A stretch of DNA of 64,000 nt from Oxalobacteraceae bacterium (GCA_021299035.1 JAJTGD010000007.1:1-64000), one strand, 5' to 3'. Shown: positions 18,964 through 30,853, counted from the first letter of the stretch. The notes: a model not told the origin generated them from the sequence alone. Translations and numbers: made by a program.

Positions 18964-20331
18964 ATGTCGCAGACCAAATTCCTTTTGCCTGAAGATCGCA
19001 TTCCACGCCGCTGGTACAACATTCAGGCGGATCTGCCTACGCCTCTGCCACCGCCACTGCACCCGGGCACCTTGCAGCCGATCGGTCCGGCCGATCTCGA
19101 GCCGCTGTTCCCGATGGAACTGATCATGCAGGAGGTCTCCACCGAGCGCGAGATTGATATTCCAGAGCCAGTACGCGAGGTGTACAAGCTGTGGCGTCCT
19201 GCGCCGCTGTTTCGTGCGTACCGCCTCGAGCAGGCGCTGCAAACACCGGCAAAAATTTTCTATAAATACGAAGGCGGGAGTCCAGCCGGTAGCCACAAGC
19301 CGAACACCGCGATTCCGCAGGCGTTTTATAACCAGCAAGCGGGCGTGAAACGTCTGACCACAGAAACCGGCGCAGGGCAGTGGGGTACATCGCTGTCATT
19401 CGCAGGGTCGTTGTTCGATATTGATGTCACCGTGTTTCAGGTTCGGGTGTCTTACGACCAGAAGCCTTACCGTCGCGCAGTGATGGAGACTTATGGCGCA
19501 CGCTGTTTGCCATCACCTTCCACCGAAACCAACTACGGTCGCAAGGTGTTGGCTGACCGAGCCGACCACCCTGGCAGTTTGGGGATTGCAATCTCCGAAG
19601 CGGTTGAGGTGGCTGCCACCAATGCCGACACCAAATATGCGTTGGGTTCGGTGCTGAACCATGTGCTGATGCACCAGACCATCATCGGCATTGAGTCGAT
19701 GGAGCAGATGGCGATGGCAGATGCGTACCCAGACGTGATCGTTGGTTGTACTGGCGGTGGCTCCAACTTCGCGGGTATCGCGTTTCCCTTTATTGGCGCA
19801 GGCCTGCGGGGTGGTGCCAAGCCCCGCATCGTTGCGGTTGAGCCCGCAGCTTGCCCCTCACTGACCCGTGGTCGTTATGCCTACGACTTCGGCGATACCG
19901 GTCATATGGCACCACTCACCAAGATGCACACGCTAGGCTCGTCGTTCACACCTCCCGGCTTCCACGCCGGTGGTTTGCGTTATCACGGTATGGCGCCGCT
20001 GGTATCTCATTTGAAAGAGCTTGGATTGCTCGAGGCTGTGGCGTATCACCAGACCGAGTGCTTTGCGGCCGGTGTGCTGTTCGCACGTCATGAAGGTATC
20101 GTGCCCGCACCAGAGGCCAATCATGCGGTGAAGGGCGCGATTGAAGAAGCACTGCGCTGCAAGCGTGAAGGTAAGAGCGAGACGATTCTGCTCAATCTGT
20201 GCGGCCATGGTCACTTCGACATGGCGGCTTACCAGAACTACTTCTCCGGCAACCTGAAAGACGAAAACTACAGCGAGCAAGAGTTGGCGATGGCCTTGGC
20301 AGGTCTGCCGAGCGTGCCGGAAGCCGCATGA
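18964..20331 (+). CDS. TrpB2-type tryptophan synthase beta chain
   Basis: 455 residues, longer than classical TrpB (about 400) and typical of the TrpB2 branch. It joins indole and serine using PLP. The lysine loop is KYEGGSPAGSHKPNTA; the phosphate-binding glycine loop is GCTGGGSNFAGIAFPF; ETGAGQWGTSLSFAGSLF and CGHGHFDMAAY are also conserved. No trpA or other trp gene is near, as usual for TrpB2, which acts alone and may salvage indole or serve as a serine deaminase-like enzyme. It ends at a strong terminator. Confidence 0.9.
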   Translation: MSQTKFLLPEDRIPRRWYNIQADLPTPLPPPLHPGTLQPIGPADLEPLFPMELIMQEVSTEREIDIPEPVREVYKLWRPAPLFRAYRLEQALQTPAKIFYKYEGGSPAGSHKPNTAIPQAFYNQQAGVKRLTTETGAGQWGTSLSFAGSLFDIDVTVFQVRVSYDQKPYRRAVMETYGARCLPSPSTETNYGRKVLADRADHPGSLGIAISEAVEVAATNADTKYALGSVLNHVLMHQTIIGIESMEQMAMADAYPDVIVGCTGGGSNFAGIAFPFIGAGLRGGAKPRIVAVEPAACPSLTRGRYAYDFGDTGHMAPLTKMHTLGSSFTPPGFHAGGLRYHGMAPLVSHLKELGLLEAVAYHQTECFAAGVLFARHEGIVPAPEANHAVKGAIEEALRCKREGKSETILLNLCGHGHFDMAAYQNYFSGNLKDENYSEQELAMALAGLPSVPEAA

Positions 20332-20385
20332 GCTGAAATTCATTGATCACCCGACGCGGCTACAAGCGTCGACGATCTGACCTTA

Positions 20386-20414
20386 AACACCGGGTGCGCC
20401 CCGGTGTTTTTTTT
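20386..20414 (+). terminator. Terminator of the trpB2-type gene
   Basis: ACACCGGG at 20387-20394 pairs with CCCGGTGT at 20400-20407 around a five-base loop; eight Ts follow to 20414. Confidence 0.9.
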
Positions 20415-20493
20415 GATGGGATCGCTGGAGATGGGGCTGCGAGGGATGCCGACCGGTATTCCTCATGGTGCGATACATAAGTACACAGCACCG

Positions 20494-20499
20494 TATAAT
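20494..20499 (+). promoter_or_regulatory. -10 box, likely promoter of the queE operon
   Basis: Perfect TATAAT 53 bases ahead of the queE GTG; the -35 region is weak. It lies between the upstream terminator and queE, and its position argues against the longer queE start at 20465. No preQ1 riboswitch is evident in the leader. Confidence 0.5.
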
Positions 20500-20551
20500 C
20501 TTAGGTTATTCCAGCGCAGCGGTTCGCCCGCTTAACCGTGCCCGCTTACCC

Positions 20552-21187
20552 GTGAGCTACAGCGTCAAAGAAATCTTCCACACCTTGCAAGGCGAGGGCG
20601 CGCAGGCCGGGCGCCCGGCGGTGTTTTGCCGCTTTGCCGGTTGCAATCTGTGGAGCGGTCGCGAGGAAGATAGACTCGATGCCATCTGCCGCTTTTGCGA
20701 TACCGATTTTGTGGGTATGGATGGTGTTAACGGTGGCCGCTTCGCTGATGCGCAAGCCTTGGCAGTCGCTATTGATGCTCAGTGGCTGGCGAGCGACTCG
20801 CAGCATAAGTATGTGGTGTTCACCGGTGGTGAACCGTTACTGCAGCTTGATCAAGCCTTGATTTCAGCGATGCACGCCCGTGGCTTTGAGGTGGCGATTG
20901 AAACCAATGGCACCTTACCCGTACCCGCAGGCGTTGATTGGGTCTGTGTAAGCCCCAAGCAGGGCGCAGCGCTGGTGGTTGAGCGCGGCGATGAAATCAA
21001 AGTCGTAGTGCCGCAAGCGGGTCAGGACCTGGTGGCTTTTGAGCAGCTGAGTTTCCAGCATTATTTTTTACAGCCGATGGATGGCCCCGATAAACAACGC
21101 AATACCGAATTCGCTATTAGCACCTGTAAGCAGCGCCCGCGTTGGCGCTTGTCGGTGCAGATGCATAAGTTGCTTCAATTACCCTGA
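20552..21187 (+). CDS. queE: 7-carboxy-7-deazaguanine synthase QueE
   Basis: 211 residues from GTG at 20552, which aligns with the usual family start (SYSVKEIFHTLQGEG). A radical-SAM enzyme that rearranges 6-carboxytetrahydropterin to 7-carboxy-7-deazaguanine, the queuosine and archaeosine precursor. The cluster motif is the QueE form C-x14-C-x2-C (Cys31, Cys46, Cys49), with GRPAVFCRFAGCNLW before it and the SAM-binding VVFTGGEPLLQ after it. It is followed after five bases by queD, whose product is its substrate. queC and queF are not in the window. Confidence 0.94.
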   Translation: MSYSVKEIFHTLQGEGAQAGRPAVFCRFAGCNLWSGREEDRLDAICRFCDTDFVGMDGVNGGRFADAQALAVAIDAQWLASDSQHKYVVFTGGEPLLQLDQALISAMHARGFEVAIETNGTLPVPAGVDWVCVSPKQGAALVVERGDEIKVVVPQAGQDLVAFEQLSFQHYFLQPMDGPDKQRNTEFAISTCKQRPRWRLSVQMHKLLQLP

Positions 21188-21192
21188 GATTC

Positions 21193-23032
<1,840 letters not shown>

Positions 23033-23089
23033 CATTTCCGATCATTGGAAGTCTACGCTGGTCTAAATCGTATTTCTCTGGAGCGTGTG

Positions 23090-24217
23090 TTGGAAATCAA
23101 GACCGTTGAATTTGAAAAGCCCGACGCAGCTGGTGTCAGTTGCGTGACCTCGGCTTGGGCCAAGGTGCCTGCGCCAGTCACGCCGCAGCAGCGTTTGCAG
23201 ATGAAGGAGCGGGCTCGTGCCTTGTTGAAAGAAAAGGGCGCGGTACTGGTGGCACATTATTACGTCGACGCCGACTTGCAGGACCTGGCTGAAGAAACCG
23301 GCGGTTGCGTATCTGACTCGCTGGAGATGGCACGTTTCGGACGCGATCATGCTGCAAAGACCTTGGTGGTTGCTGGTGTGCGTTTCATGGGCGAGACTGC
23401 GAAGATACTCTCGCCGGATAAAACCATCTTGATGCCGGATCTCGATGCCACCTGCTCGCTTGATCTCGGCTGCCCGGTAGATGAATTTACCGCGTTCTGC
23501 GACGCGCATCCGGATCGAACTGTCGTGGTGTATGCCAACACCAGCGCAGCGGTAAAAGCGCGCGCGGATTGGATGGTGACCTCGTCGATTGGTCTCGATA
23601 TCGTGAAACATCTTCACGAGCAGGGCCAGAAGATTATTTGGGCGCCAGACCGTCATCTGGGTGGTTATATCCAACAGCAGACCGGCGCCGACATGCTGTT
23701 ATGGCAGGGCTCCTGCATGGTGCATGATGAGTTCAAGGGCATCGAGCTCGATCTGCTGCGCGCGGAACATCCACAAGCGAAAGTGCTAGTGCATCCCGAG
23801 TCACCGGCGGCAGTAGTAGCGCAAGCGGATGTCGTAGGCTCGACCTCTCAACTGATAGCGGCGGCAGTGTCACTGGATGCAAAAGAATTTATCGTCGCCA
23901 CCGACAACGGTATCTTGCACAAGATGCGTCAAGCCGCGCCAGGCAAGGTGTTCATCGAGGCACCGACCGCTGGCAACAGCGCTACCTGTAAGAGCTGCGC
24001 GCATTGCCCCTGGATGGCGATGAATGGTCTGCAGAATCTGATTGATGTACTCGAAAGCGGCGCTAATGAGATTCATGTCGAACCTGCTACGCGCGAGAAA
24101 GCGGTCACCTGCATCAACCGCATGCTCGACTTTGCAGCAGCTAAAAAAGCAAATGTTCGGCCTTCATCCGACCTTGCTGCCGAGCAGAAGCTGTTTTCTG
24201 GCATCGGCCCGGCCTGA
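23090..24217 (+). CDS. nadA: Quinolinate synthase NadA
   Basis: 375 residues from TTG at 23090; GGAG lies about nine bases ahead, and the resulting [11 protein letters not shown] fits the family start. A GTG at 23087 or TTG at 23045 is possible. It condenses iminoaspartate, from NadB, with dihydroxyacetone phosphate using a 4Fe-4S cluster. The cluster cysteines are in [32 protein letters not shown] and [14 protein letters not shown]; the substrate motif is [20 protein letters not shown]. nadC follows in the same direction and nadB lies opposite. Confidence 0.95.
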   Translation: MEIKTVEFEKPDAAGVSCVTSAWAKVPAPVTPQQRLQMKERARALLKEKGAVLVAHYYVDADLQDLAEETGGCVSDSLEMARFGRDHAAKTLVVAGVRFMGETAKILSPDKTILMPDLDATCSLDLGCPVDEFTAFCDAHPDRTVVVYANTSAAVKARADWMVTSSIGLDIVKHLHEQGQKIIWAPDRHLGGYIQQQTGADMLLWQGSCMVHDEFKGIELDLLRAEHPQAKVLVHPESPAAVVAQADVVGSTSQLIAAAVSLDAKEFIVATDNGILHKMRQAAPGKVFIEAPTAGNSATCKSCAHCPWMAMNGLQNLIDVLESGANEIHVEPATREKAVTCINRMLDFAAAKKANVRPSSDLAAEQKLFSGIGPA

Positions 24218-24278
24218 GTTTGACCGTTAACAACGGCCCAGCGAGTTTAGACGCGTCAATTATTTCGAGCATAGCGAC

Positions 24279-25145
24279 TTGAGCAACCTGAAAAACCCTT
24301 TCGCGCCGTTTGATGCTGCACTATCAGAAGCATTGGCAGCGAATATTCGTGCTGCGCTGATCGAAGATATAGGTAGCGGAGACTGGACTGTGCTGCTGCT
24401 GCCTGAGTCTTCACAAGTGAATGCGAAAGTGGTCGTTCGCGAAGGCGCCGTACTATGCGGCGCGCCGTGGTTTGAAGGTGTGATGAATCAGGTTAATCCG
24501 CACATCTGTATTCAGTGGCATTTCGCCGAGGGTGATTTGATGCCAGCAGATTCAACGGTCTGTAGCATCTCTGGGCCGGCAAGGTCATTGATGACGGCCG
24601 AACGCCCTGCACTGAATTTTCTGCAACTGATGTCTGGTGTTGCGACTACGACGCGCCACTATGTGAAGCTCATTGAGGGTACTAAGGCAGCAATTCTCGA
24701 CACACGCAAAACGCTGCCGGGATTGCGATTGGCGCAAAAATACGCGGTACGTGTGGGTGGCGGCATGAACCAGCGCCTTGCGCTGTATGACGGCATTCTG
24801 ATCAAAGAAAACCATATCGCTGCTGCTGGCGGTATCAAGGCGGCGATGGACGCTGCACATTCGCTGAAGGCGGGCGTTTCGATTCAAATCGAGGTTGAAA
24901 CTCTTGACGATTTAAAGCTGGCACTTGATGCGGGCGCGACCTCGATCCTGCTGGATAACTTCACGAACGACATGATGCACGAAGCCGTTGCAATGACGGC
25001 AGGTAAGGCAGTGCTTGAGGCCTCGGGTGGCGTTAACCGTGACAGCGTTCGAGCGATCGCAGAAACCGGCGTCGACCGGATTTCTATCGGCGCATTGACC
25101 AAAGACTTGAAGGCGACGGATTACTCGCTCAGAGTTACCGTTTGA
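24279..25145 (+). CDS. nadC: Nicotinate-nucleotide pyrophosphorylase (carboxylating) NadC
   Basis: 288 residues from TTG at 24279 (MSNLKNPFAPFDAALSEAL); the ribosome site is weak. Converts quinolinate and PRPP to nicotinate mononucleotide and CO2. Conserved parts: AALIEDIGSGDWT, the active-site stretch LDTRKTLPGLRLAQKYAVRV, GGMNQRLALYDGILIKENH, and the phosphate-binding LEASGGVNRDSVRAIAETGV. nadA is 61 bases upstream. Confidence 0.96.
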   Translation: MSNLKNPFAPFDAALSEALAANIRAALIEDIGSGDWTVLLLPESSQVNAKVVVREGAVLCGAPWFEGVMNQVNPHICIQWHFAEGDLMPADSTVCSISGPARSLMTAERPALNFLQLMSGVATTTRHYVKLIEGTKAAILDTRKTLPGLRLAQKYAVRVGGGMNQRLALYDGILIKENHIAAAGGIKAAMDAAHSLKAGVSIQIEVETLDDLKLALDAGATSILLDNFTNDMMHEAVAMTAGKAVLEASGGVNRDSVRAIAETGVDRISIGALTKDLKATDYSLRVTV

Positions 25146-25162
25146 TTTGATAAGGCCGTTAT

Positions 25163-26779
25163 TTAGCGGCGGATGGGCGTTTTTCGCTCAGGCGCAAGTA
25201 CCGTTGGTACTGCCTTCGGCAAGGTGTCCGGGAAGTCCAGGCTGTAATGTAGCCCGCGGCTTTCTCTTCGCGCCATTGCGCTGCTCACGATCAGTGATGC
25301 CACTTCAACCAGATTTCTCAATTCCAGAAGATCGCGGGTAATGCGGAAGTTCGCGTAGTACTCGTTGATTTCTTCCTTCAGTAGTGCGATACGGTGCTGT
25401 GCGCGCTCTAGACGTTTTGTCGTACGAACGATACCAACAAAATTCCACATCGCGCGGCGCAGTTCATCCCAGTTCTGCGTGATCACGACTTCTTCGTCAG
25501 CATCCGTCACGCGGCTCTCGTCCCAGGCCGGTAGTGCAGGCGACCTGGTTGTCGGCTGCGACTCGATATCCATCGCGGCGGCACGACCCAGTACCACGCA
25601 CTCGAGTAGCGAGTTACTGGCTAATCGGTTCGCACCATGCAAGCCGGTATACGCGGTCTCGCCCACGGCATACAAGCCCTGAATATCGGTACGTCCGTGC
25701 AGATCGGTGATGATGCCACCGCAGGTGTAGTGCGTTGCGGGCACGATCGGTATTGCTTGCTGCGTGATATCGATCCCCAGCTCCAAGCAGCGTGCGTAAA
25801 TCGTCGGGAAGTGCTCTTTCAAAAACTCGGGTGGCTTATGGCTGATGTCGAGATCGACATAGTCCAGGCCACGCTTCTTCATTTCGAAGTCGATCGCGCG
25901 CGCCACAATATCGCGTGGTGCTAGTTCGGCGCGTTCGTCATGCGATGGCATGAAGCGCTGGCCGGCAGCGGCTCCTGCACTTGCGGGCAGCTTCAGCACG
26001 CCGCCTTCGCCGCGCACGGCTTCAGTGACCAGGAAAGACTTCGCATATGGGTGATACAGGCAGGTCGGATGGAACTGGATGAACTCCATGTTCGCGACGC
26101 GACAACCCGCGCGCCATGCCATTGCAATGCCGTCACCGGTCGCGGTATCGGGGTTGGTGGTGTATAGATAAACCTTGCCGGCGCCGCCGGTCGCGAGCAC
26201 AGTTTGATCGGCGGCAATCGTGATCACCGTATGGCTATTCACATCCTGTACATACAGGCCGAAGCAATGCGTTGCGCCGTTATGCATGCCGAGCTTGTCG
26301 GAGGTGATCAGGTCAATCGCAATATGATGCTCGAGCAACGTGATGTTGGGATGCTGCCTGACCTTTTCTTCCAGTGTGACCTGTACTGCATGGCCGGTCG
26401 CATCGGCAGCGTGAATAATCCGACGTTGACTGTGTCCGCCTTCGCGGGTCAGATGAAACCCCAGTTCGGCACTATCGTCACGCGTGAATGGCACGCCTTG
26501 CGCGATCAGCCAATCGATGGCTTCGCGGCCTCGCGATACGATGAAGCGTGTAGCGGTCTCATCACACAAGCCAGCGCCAGCCGCCAGCGTGTCGCTCACG
26601 TGCTCATCCTGACTATCATGGGAGTCGAGTACTGCAGCGATACCACCCTGCGCCCAGTTGCTGGCGCCGTCGTGCAGCGCGCGCTTGGAGATCACAACAA
26701 CCTTACGAGTTTCTGCAAGGTGTAGCGCAACGGACAGTCCGGCGAGCCCGCTGCCAACAATGGCGACATCGAATTTCAT
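25163..26779 (-). CDS. nadB: L-aspartate oxidase NadB
   Basis: 538 residues, full length. FAD enzyme that oxidises aspartate to iminoaspartate for NadA. The dinucleotide-binding loop is [19 protein letters not shown] at the N-terminus; active-site regions include [33 protein letters not shown] and [20 protein letters not shown]. The gene converges on nadC with 17 bases between the stops, completing the aspartate route to NAD in one place on two strands. Confidence 0.96.
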   Translation of the reverse strand: MKFDVAIVGSGLAGLSVALHLAETRKVVVISKRALHDGASNWAQGGIAAVLDSHDSQDEHVSDTLAAGAGLCDETATRFIVSRGREAIDWLIAQGVPFTRDDSAELGFHLTREGGHSQRRIIHAADATGHAVQVTLEEKVRQHPNITLLEHHIAIDLITSDKLGMHNGATHCFGLYVQDVNSHTVITIAADQTVLATGGAGKVYLYTTNPDTATGDGIAMAWRAGCRVANMEFIQFHPTCLYHPYAKSFLVTEAVRGEGGVLKLPASAGAAAGQRFMPSHDERAELAPRDIVARAIDFEMKKRGLDYVDLDISHKPPEFLKEHFPTIYARCLELGIDITQQAIPIVPATHYTCGGIITDLHGRTDIQGLYAVGETAYTGLHGANRLASNSLLECVVLGRAAAMDIESQPTTRSPALPAWDESRVTDADEEVVITQNWDELRRAMWNFVGIVRTTKRLERAQHRIALLKEEINEYYANFRITRDLLELRNLVEVASLIVSSAMARRESRGLHYSLDFPDTLPKAVPTVLAPERKTPIRR

Positions 26780-26937
26780 GGGAGGGATGGGGTGGTTGAT
26801 TCCGGAACTATAGGGGATTTGGCCTTTGGTCGCTCGGCTGGTCCGTTTGCTTTAACAAAGTGGCTCGTTAGGGCTGCGTCAATGGGTCCGATGCTGAACG
26901 TATGCTAATTTGGATTTGGGGCAAACTTAGATAGGTT

Positions 26938-27102
26938 TTGTCAAGTTGTTAGTGTATCTCCGGTATAATGCCCTCGACGTTGAGGCTCAGGTAGCAGTGG
27001 TGCAGTATTTGGCTGTAATTCCTTACTTGGTTGAGACGGTCCTCCGGCGGAACTTCCGCCTTAACCAGGGTCATCAAAGATGACTCATTGAAAGGAAATT
27101 GC
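26938..27102 (+). promoter_or_regulatory. Promoter and long leader of the cold-shock gene
   Basis: TATAAT at 26964-26969; TTGTCA at 26938 is a possible but widely spaced (20 bases) -35 box. The leader from about 26976 to 27102 is roughly 125 bases and can form hairpins (GGCGGAA/TTCCGCC near 27048-27062; TCATC/GATGA near 27071-27083) next to AAAGGAA. Long structured leaders are typical of cspA-type genes. From 26780 to 26937 I see nothing further. Confidence 0.6.
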
Positions 27103-27306
27103 ATGGCAACGGGTACTGTTAAGTGGTTCAATGACGCAAAAGGCTTCGGTTTTATTACCCCAGAGGGTGGTGGTGCTGACCTCTTCGCCCATTTCTCCGC
27201 GATCCAATCCTCAGGCTTCAAAACGCTGCAGGAGAACCAAAAGGTTGAGTTTGATGTTGTTAGCGGCCCGAAAGGCCTGCAGGCAGCGAATATCAAGCCG
27301 GTCTGA
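27103..27306 (+). CDS. cspA: Cold-shock domain protein
   Basis: 67 residues from ATG at 27103, with AAAGGAA seven bases ahead. A single OB-fold with both RNA-binding motifs: [18 protein letters not shown] (RNP1 KGFGFI) and [10 protein letters not shown] (RNP2-like). Melts or binds single-stranded RNA. The symbol is a family name; which paralogue it is cannot be told. The neighbouring marC gene converges on it and both stops meet one terminator. Confidence 0.93.
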   Translation: MATGTVKWFNDAKGFGFITPEGGGADLFAHFSAIQSSGFKTLQENQKVEFDVVSGPKGLQAANIKPV

Positions 27307-27333
27307 TGCGCTGAATCACCGATAGCAAAACGA

Positions 27334-27360
27334 AAAGCCCCGCCTGTGCGGGGCTTTTTT
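27334..27360. terminator. Bidirectional terminator between cspA and marC
   Basis: AAAGCCCCGC, loop CTGT, GCGGGGCTTT with six Ts on the plus side and a shorter A-run giving Ts on the minus side. It overlaps the first bases of the marC stop region. Confidence 0.88.
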
Positions 27361-27961
27361 ACATCGAGGCCACATAAGCCCGCACCCCGGCCAGCAGCAT
27401 CTCGATCGCAATCGCGGTCAGAATCAAACCCATCAGACGTTCGAACGCGGTCATCACCGCATCACCCAACACTCGCTGCAGCCGTTCGGCCGCGAGTAAT
27501 ACCGCCAGCCAGACGATCGCTACCAGCGAGATCACCGCTGCATAAAGCCACATCGACATTTTTGCCTGCGATGAAAACAGCAGAACGGTGACCAGCGCCG
27601 ATGGCCCGGCGAGTGCCGGAATGGCGAGGGGAACGATCAGCGGCTCGGTAGCACCGGCGTCAGTTTGCCCAAAAACGCCGCCAGGTTGCGGAAAGACCAT
27701 CCGCAGCGCGATCAAAAACAAAATAACGCCGCCACCGATGCGAAGCGCTACCTCACTCAACTGCAGCGCTTCAAGAAAGGGCCGGCCAACCATCATGAAC
27801 ATCAATAGCAAGCCAAAAGCGATCAGGCACTCGCGTAGCACGACGCGGTGGCGGCGCTCAGGCGCAACTTGCCGCAGAGTGCTGACGAACAGCGGCACAT
27901 TGCCGAACGGGTCGGTGACCAGTAGCAGCAAGATAAAGGACTGGAAAAAGCTTTCGCTCAT
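27359..27961 (-). CDS. MarC-family integral membrane protein
   Basis: 200 residues with six predicted hydrophobic helices. Motifs of the MarC (UPF0056) family: LLVTDPFGNVPLFVSTLRQV at the N-terminus, LRIGGGVILFLIALRMV in the middle, PLIVPLAIPALAGPSALVTV and ERLMGLILTAIAIEMLLAG at the C-terminus. Function unknown; the old link with multiple antibiotic resistance is not supported for this family. Divergent from the molybdenum hydroxylase gene. Confidence 0.9.
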   Translation of the reverse strand: MSESFFQSFILLLLVTDPFGNVPLFVSTLRQVAPERRHRVVLRECLIAFGLLLMFMMVGRPFLEALQLSEVALRIGGGVILFLIALRMVFPQPGGVFGQTDAGATEPLIVPLAIPALAGPSALVTVLLFSSQAKMSMWLYAAVISLVAIVWLAVLLAAERLQRVLGDAVMTAFERLMGLILTAIAIEMLLAGVRAYVASM

Positions 27962-28048
27962 GTTGTGGGGTTTATCGACCCTGGCCTTGTCTTGGTACTG
28001 TGCGGCTTCGGGTTAACATGCAGTCTATGAATCGCATGACCTTCATCA

Positions 28049-30331
28049 GTGAGCGCACCCTTGAGCTTTCCTGATTACGACCGTTCGCGTCGGACATTTT
28101 TGCTGGGGAGTCTCGGCGTCGCCGGTGCCTTGGTGGTGGGGTGGGCTCTACTGCCGCCGCGCCAACGCTTGCACGCCAATCCGCCGGTAAGCTGGCCAGA
28201 CAAGCAGTACCCATTGAATGGTTGGCTCAGTGTAGCGGCCGATGGCCGTGTCACCGTGATGCTCGCCAAAAGTGAGATGGGACAGGGCGTGATGACCTCA
28301 CTGGCAATGCTGGCGGCAGAGGAGTTGGATGTGCCGCTTTCATCGATTGACATGATGCAGGCACCGCTACGCGCCATCTATGGCGATACCTCGATGGCGG
28401 CAGATGGCCTGCCGTTTCATCCTGATGATCAGGGCTTGGTGAAGCGTGGCGCGCAGTGGATGTCGCGCAAGCTGATGCGCGAACTCGGGCTGATGGTGAC
28501 CGGCGGCTCTTCCAGTATCAAAGACAGTTGGCTACCGATGCGAGAGGCAGGCGCGGCGGCACGCGCGCGACTGGTAGCCGCCGCTGCGCGCGGTTGGGGT
28601 GTGCCTGAAACAGAATGCAGCACCGCAGAGGGCCGTGTATCGCATGGCAGTGGTCGCTCAGTCAGCTACGGCGAGCTTGCGCCTAGCGCAGCAGCCATCG
28701 GCGATGTGCCCTACGGCGTGAAGCCAATCTCTGAGTTCAAGCTGATCGGCACGCCTGCCGCGCGGCTGGATGTGCCCGCCAAGGTGAACGGTGGCGCGCG
28801 CTTCGGGCTGGATGTTCGCCTTGAAGGTATGCGATACGCCATGCTGGCGATGTGCCCGGTCATTGGCGGCAAACTAAAGACATTTGATGCTGCTGCTGTC
28901 GATAAGCTGCCCGGCGTGGTGCGAGTGATGTCGCTGAATGCGGATAGTTCAGGTGCGGCTGACGCGGTTGCAGTGGTGGCTGGGTCGCGCTGGCAGGCGA
29001 TACAGGCGATCGAGCAGCTACCGGTGGTCTGGGACGAGGGCACCAACGCACCACTGTCATCGGCCACGATTTCGCAAACGCTGCTGGAAGCGGTAGAAAA
29101 AGAAAACGCATTCAGCTATCACCAGCGCGGCGATATGAAAGCGGTGGCAGGTGCCAAGCACATCAGCGCCGATTACAGCGCGCCATTCCTCGCCCATGCA
29201 GCGATGGAGCCGGTGAATGCCACTGCACAATTTGTCAATGGACGGTTGAAGCTGTGGGTGCCGACACAGACGCCATCCTTAGCGGTGTCGGTTGCTGCGC
29301 GCGTCGCCGGAATTGAAGAAGATGCGGTGGAGCTGGTGATGACCTTGCTCGGTGGTGGCTTTGGTAGACGTCTCGACAATGACATGGTGGCGCAGGTAGT
29401 GCAGCTGGCGCTTGCCATGGAGGGCGCGCCAGTACAACTACTGTGGACGCGCGAACAGGATATGGCGCATGATTTTTACCGGCCAGCAGCGGTGGCGCGC
29501 TTGACGGGTATGTTGTCTGCAGAGGGCGAGTTGGTCGGCTGGGACACTAAGTCCGCGTCCGGCGCCCCGGGCCAGCATCTGATTCATCGGGCATTTGGCT
29601 TGCCGATGATGGGCCCGGACAAGACCACGGTCGAGGGGCTGTACGACCATTGCTACGAGATTCCGAATCAGCTGGTGTCGCATGTCACTGTTGAGTCGTC
29701 GGTGCCGCTCGGTACCTGGCGCTCAGTGGGTCACTCGCACAATGCGTTTTTTAAAGAGAGCTTTATCGACGAACTCGCGCATGCGGCGGGTGTTGACCCG
29801 GTGCGTTTTCGGCGCCAGATGCTGTACCGGCACCCGCGTCATTTGACGGTGCTAGACGCGGCGGTAAAGCTGGCGGGCAAGGCGGCGGCTGGTCATGCGC
29901 TCGGTGTCGCCTTGCATCAGTCATTCGGCAGTATCGTGGCGCAGGTGGCCGAGGTGTCCGTCGAGGGCGCACATATCCGTGTGCATAAAGTCAGCTGCGC
30001 AGTAGATTGCGGCGTGGTGATCAACCCTGAGGGTGTACGTCAGCAGATGGAGTCGGCGATTGCATTTGGCTTGTCTGCGGCCTTGCATGGCGAGATCACG
30101 ATTAGCGACGGCCGAGTGCAGCAATCGAATTTTCATGACTACCCAATGCTGCGCATCACCGACATGCCCGAGGTGCAGGTCGAGATTATCGCGGTAGCTG
30201 ATGCACCCGAGGGCGTGGGTGAACCCGGTACGCCGCCGATTGCGCCGGCAGTCGCTAATGCCGTATTCAAGCTAACAGGTATGCGGCTCCGCAGTCTGCC
30301 ATTGCGCTTAGAGGATGCGCCTTCATCGTAA
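28049..30331 (+). CDS. Tat-exported molybdenum hydroxylase large subunit (isoquinoline 1-oxidoreductase beta type)
   Basis: 760 residues from GTG at 28049. A twin-arginine signal (RSRRTFLLGSLGVAGALVVG, Arg14-Arg15) marks export of a folded cofactor enzyme. The body is the xanthine oxidase/IorB type molybdopterin-binding subunit: KSEMGQGVMTSLAMLAAEEL, LLGGGFGRRLDNDMVAQ and the C-terminal GVGEPGTPPIAPAVANAVF with the active-site glutamate. These enzymes oxidise N-heterocycles or aldehydes and normally need a small 2Fe-2S subunit (IorA) plus a cytochrome. No such gene flanks it: upstream is marC on the other strand, downstream a thioredoxin gene on the other strand. Confidence 0.87.
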   Translation: MSAPLSFPDYDRSRRTFLLGSLGVAGALVVGWALLPPRQRLHANPPVSWPDKQYPLNGWLSVAADGRVTVMLAKSEMGQGVMTSLAMLAAEELDVPLSSIDMMQAPLRAIYGDTSMAADGLPFHPDDQGLVKRGAQWMSRKLMRELGLMVTGGSSSIKDSWLPMREAGAAARARLVAAAARGWGVPETECSTAEGRVSHGSGRSVSYGELAPSAAAIGDVPYGVKPISEFKLIGTPAARLDVPAKVNGGARFGLDVRLEGMRYAMLAMCPVIGGKLKTFDAAAVDKLPGVVRVMSLNADSSGAADAVAVVAGSRWQAIQAIEQLPVVWDEGTNAPLSSATISQTLLEAVEKENAFSYHQRGDMKAVAGAKHISADYSAPFLAHAAMEPVNATAQFVNGRLKLWVPTQTPSLAVSVAARVAGIEEDAVELVMTLLGGGFGRRLDNDMVAQVVQLALAMEGAPVQLLWTREQDMAHDFYRPAAVARLTGMLSAEGELVGWDTKSASGAPGQHLIHRAFGLPMMGPDKTTVEGLYDHCYEIPNQLVSHVTVESSVPLGTWRSVGHSHNAFFKESFIDELAHAAGVDPVRFRRQMLYRHPRHLTVLDAAVKLAGKAAAGHALGVALHQSFGSIVAQVAEVSVEGAHIRVHKVSCAVDCGVVINPEGVRQQMESAIAFGLSAALHGEITISDGRVQQSNFHDYPMLRITDMPEVQVEIIAVADAPEGVGEPGTPPIAPAVANAVFKLTGMRLRSLPLRLEDAPSS

Positions 30332-30384
30332 ACACGTCGTTCAACCAGGCGCTACCAACGTCCGAGCTAGATTTTTGAGCGTCT

Positions 30385-30813
30385 TTAGGCACTGAACTGC
30401 GCGAGTAGCGAGCGCAGATTGCATTCCTGCTGCCATTGCTGGCGCTCGGCGCTGCTGCTGGCCTCACGGCGAAGTTCATCGTCATCACGACTCAGTTGCG
30501 CCTCAAGCAAACGGGCCACTTGGCGCGGCTCGGGCAGCATGGTGCCGTAGAAGACAACAATGTCTCGGTGTTGAATCAGGATGGTGGGGAAGTTCTCAAC
30601 GTCAAGGTCGCCGACCAGATCGGCTTGATCCTCGATATCAATCCAGACAAACTGCTGTTCGGGATACTCCGCAGCCAGCCCCTCAAAGCCAGGGCGGTAC
30701 TGTTTGCAGACATCGCACCATGCGGCGCACAGGCAGGCAACCACCCACCGGCCTTCGTCCAAGGCACGAGCCAGCTGGGGGAATTGCTCTGGTACTAAAA
30801 ATAACGACTGCAT
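30385..30813 (-). CDS. Thioredoxin-family protein
   Basis: 142 residues. Thioredoxin fold with the redox motif AAWCDVCKQYRPGF (Cys33, Cys36) and the cis-proline loop ENFPTILI. The WCDVC variant rather than WCGPC, plus a charged C-terminal extension of about 35 residues (SRDDDELRREASSSAERQ), set it apart from TrxA. No signal peptide, so it is cytoplasmic. Partner unknown. Divergent from tsaB with 40 bases between the starts. Confidence 0.85.
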   Translation of the reverse strand: MQSLFLVPEQFPQLARALDEGRWVVACLCAAWCDVCKQYRPGFEGLAAEYPEQQFVWIDIEDQADLVGDLDVENFPTILIQHRDIVVFYGTMLPEPRQVARLLEAQLSRDDDELRREASSSAERQQWQQECNLRSLLAQFSA

Positions 30814-30853
30814 AACCAGATTCTACCCGATGGGCGCTTGGTAAAATCCGGCT

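Noticed and set aside
20415-20551. preQ1 riboswitch ahead of queE
   Set aside because: No C-rich loop and A-rich tail of the preQ1 aptamer could be recognised.
20465-20551. Longer QueE start
   Set aside because: The extra residues are unlike the family and the frame would contain the TATAAT promoter box.
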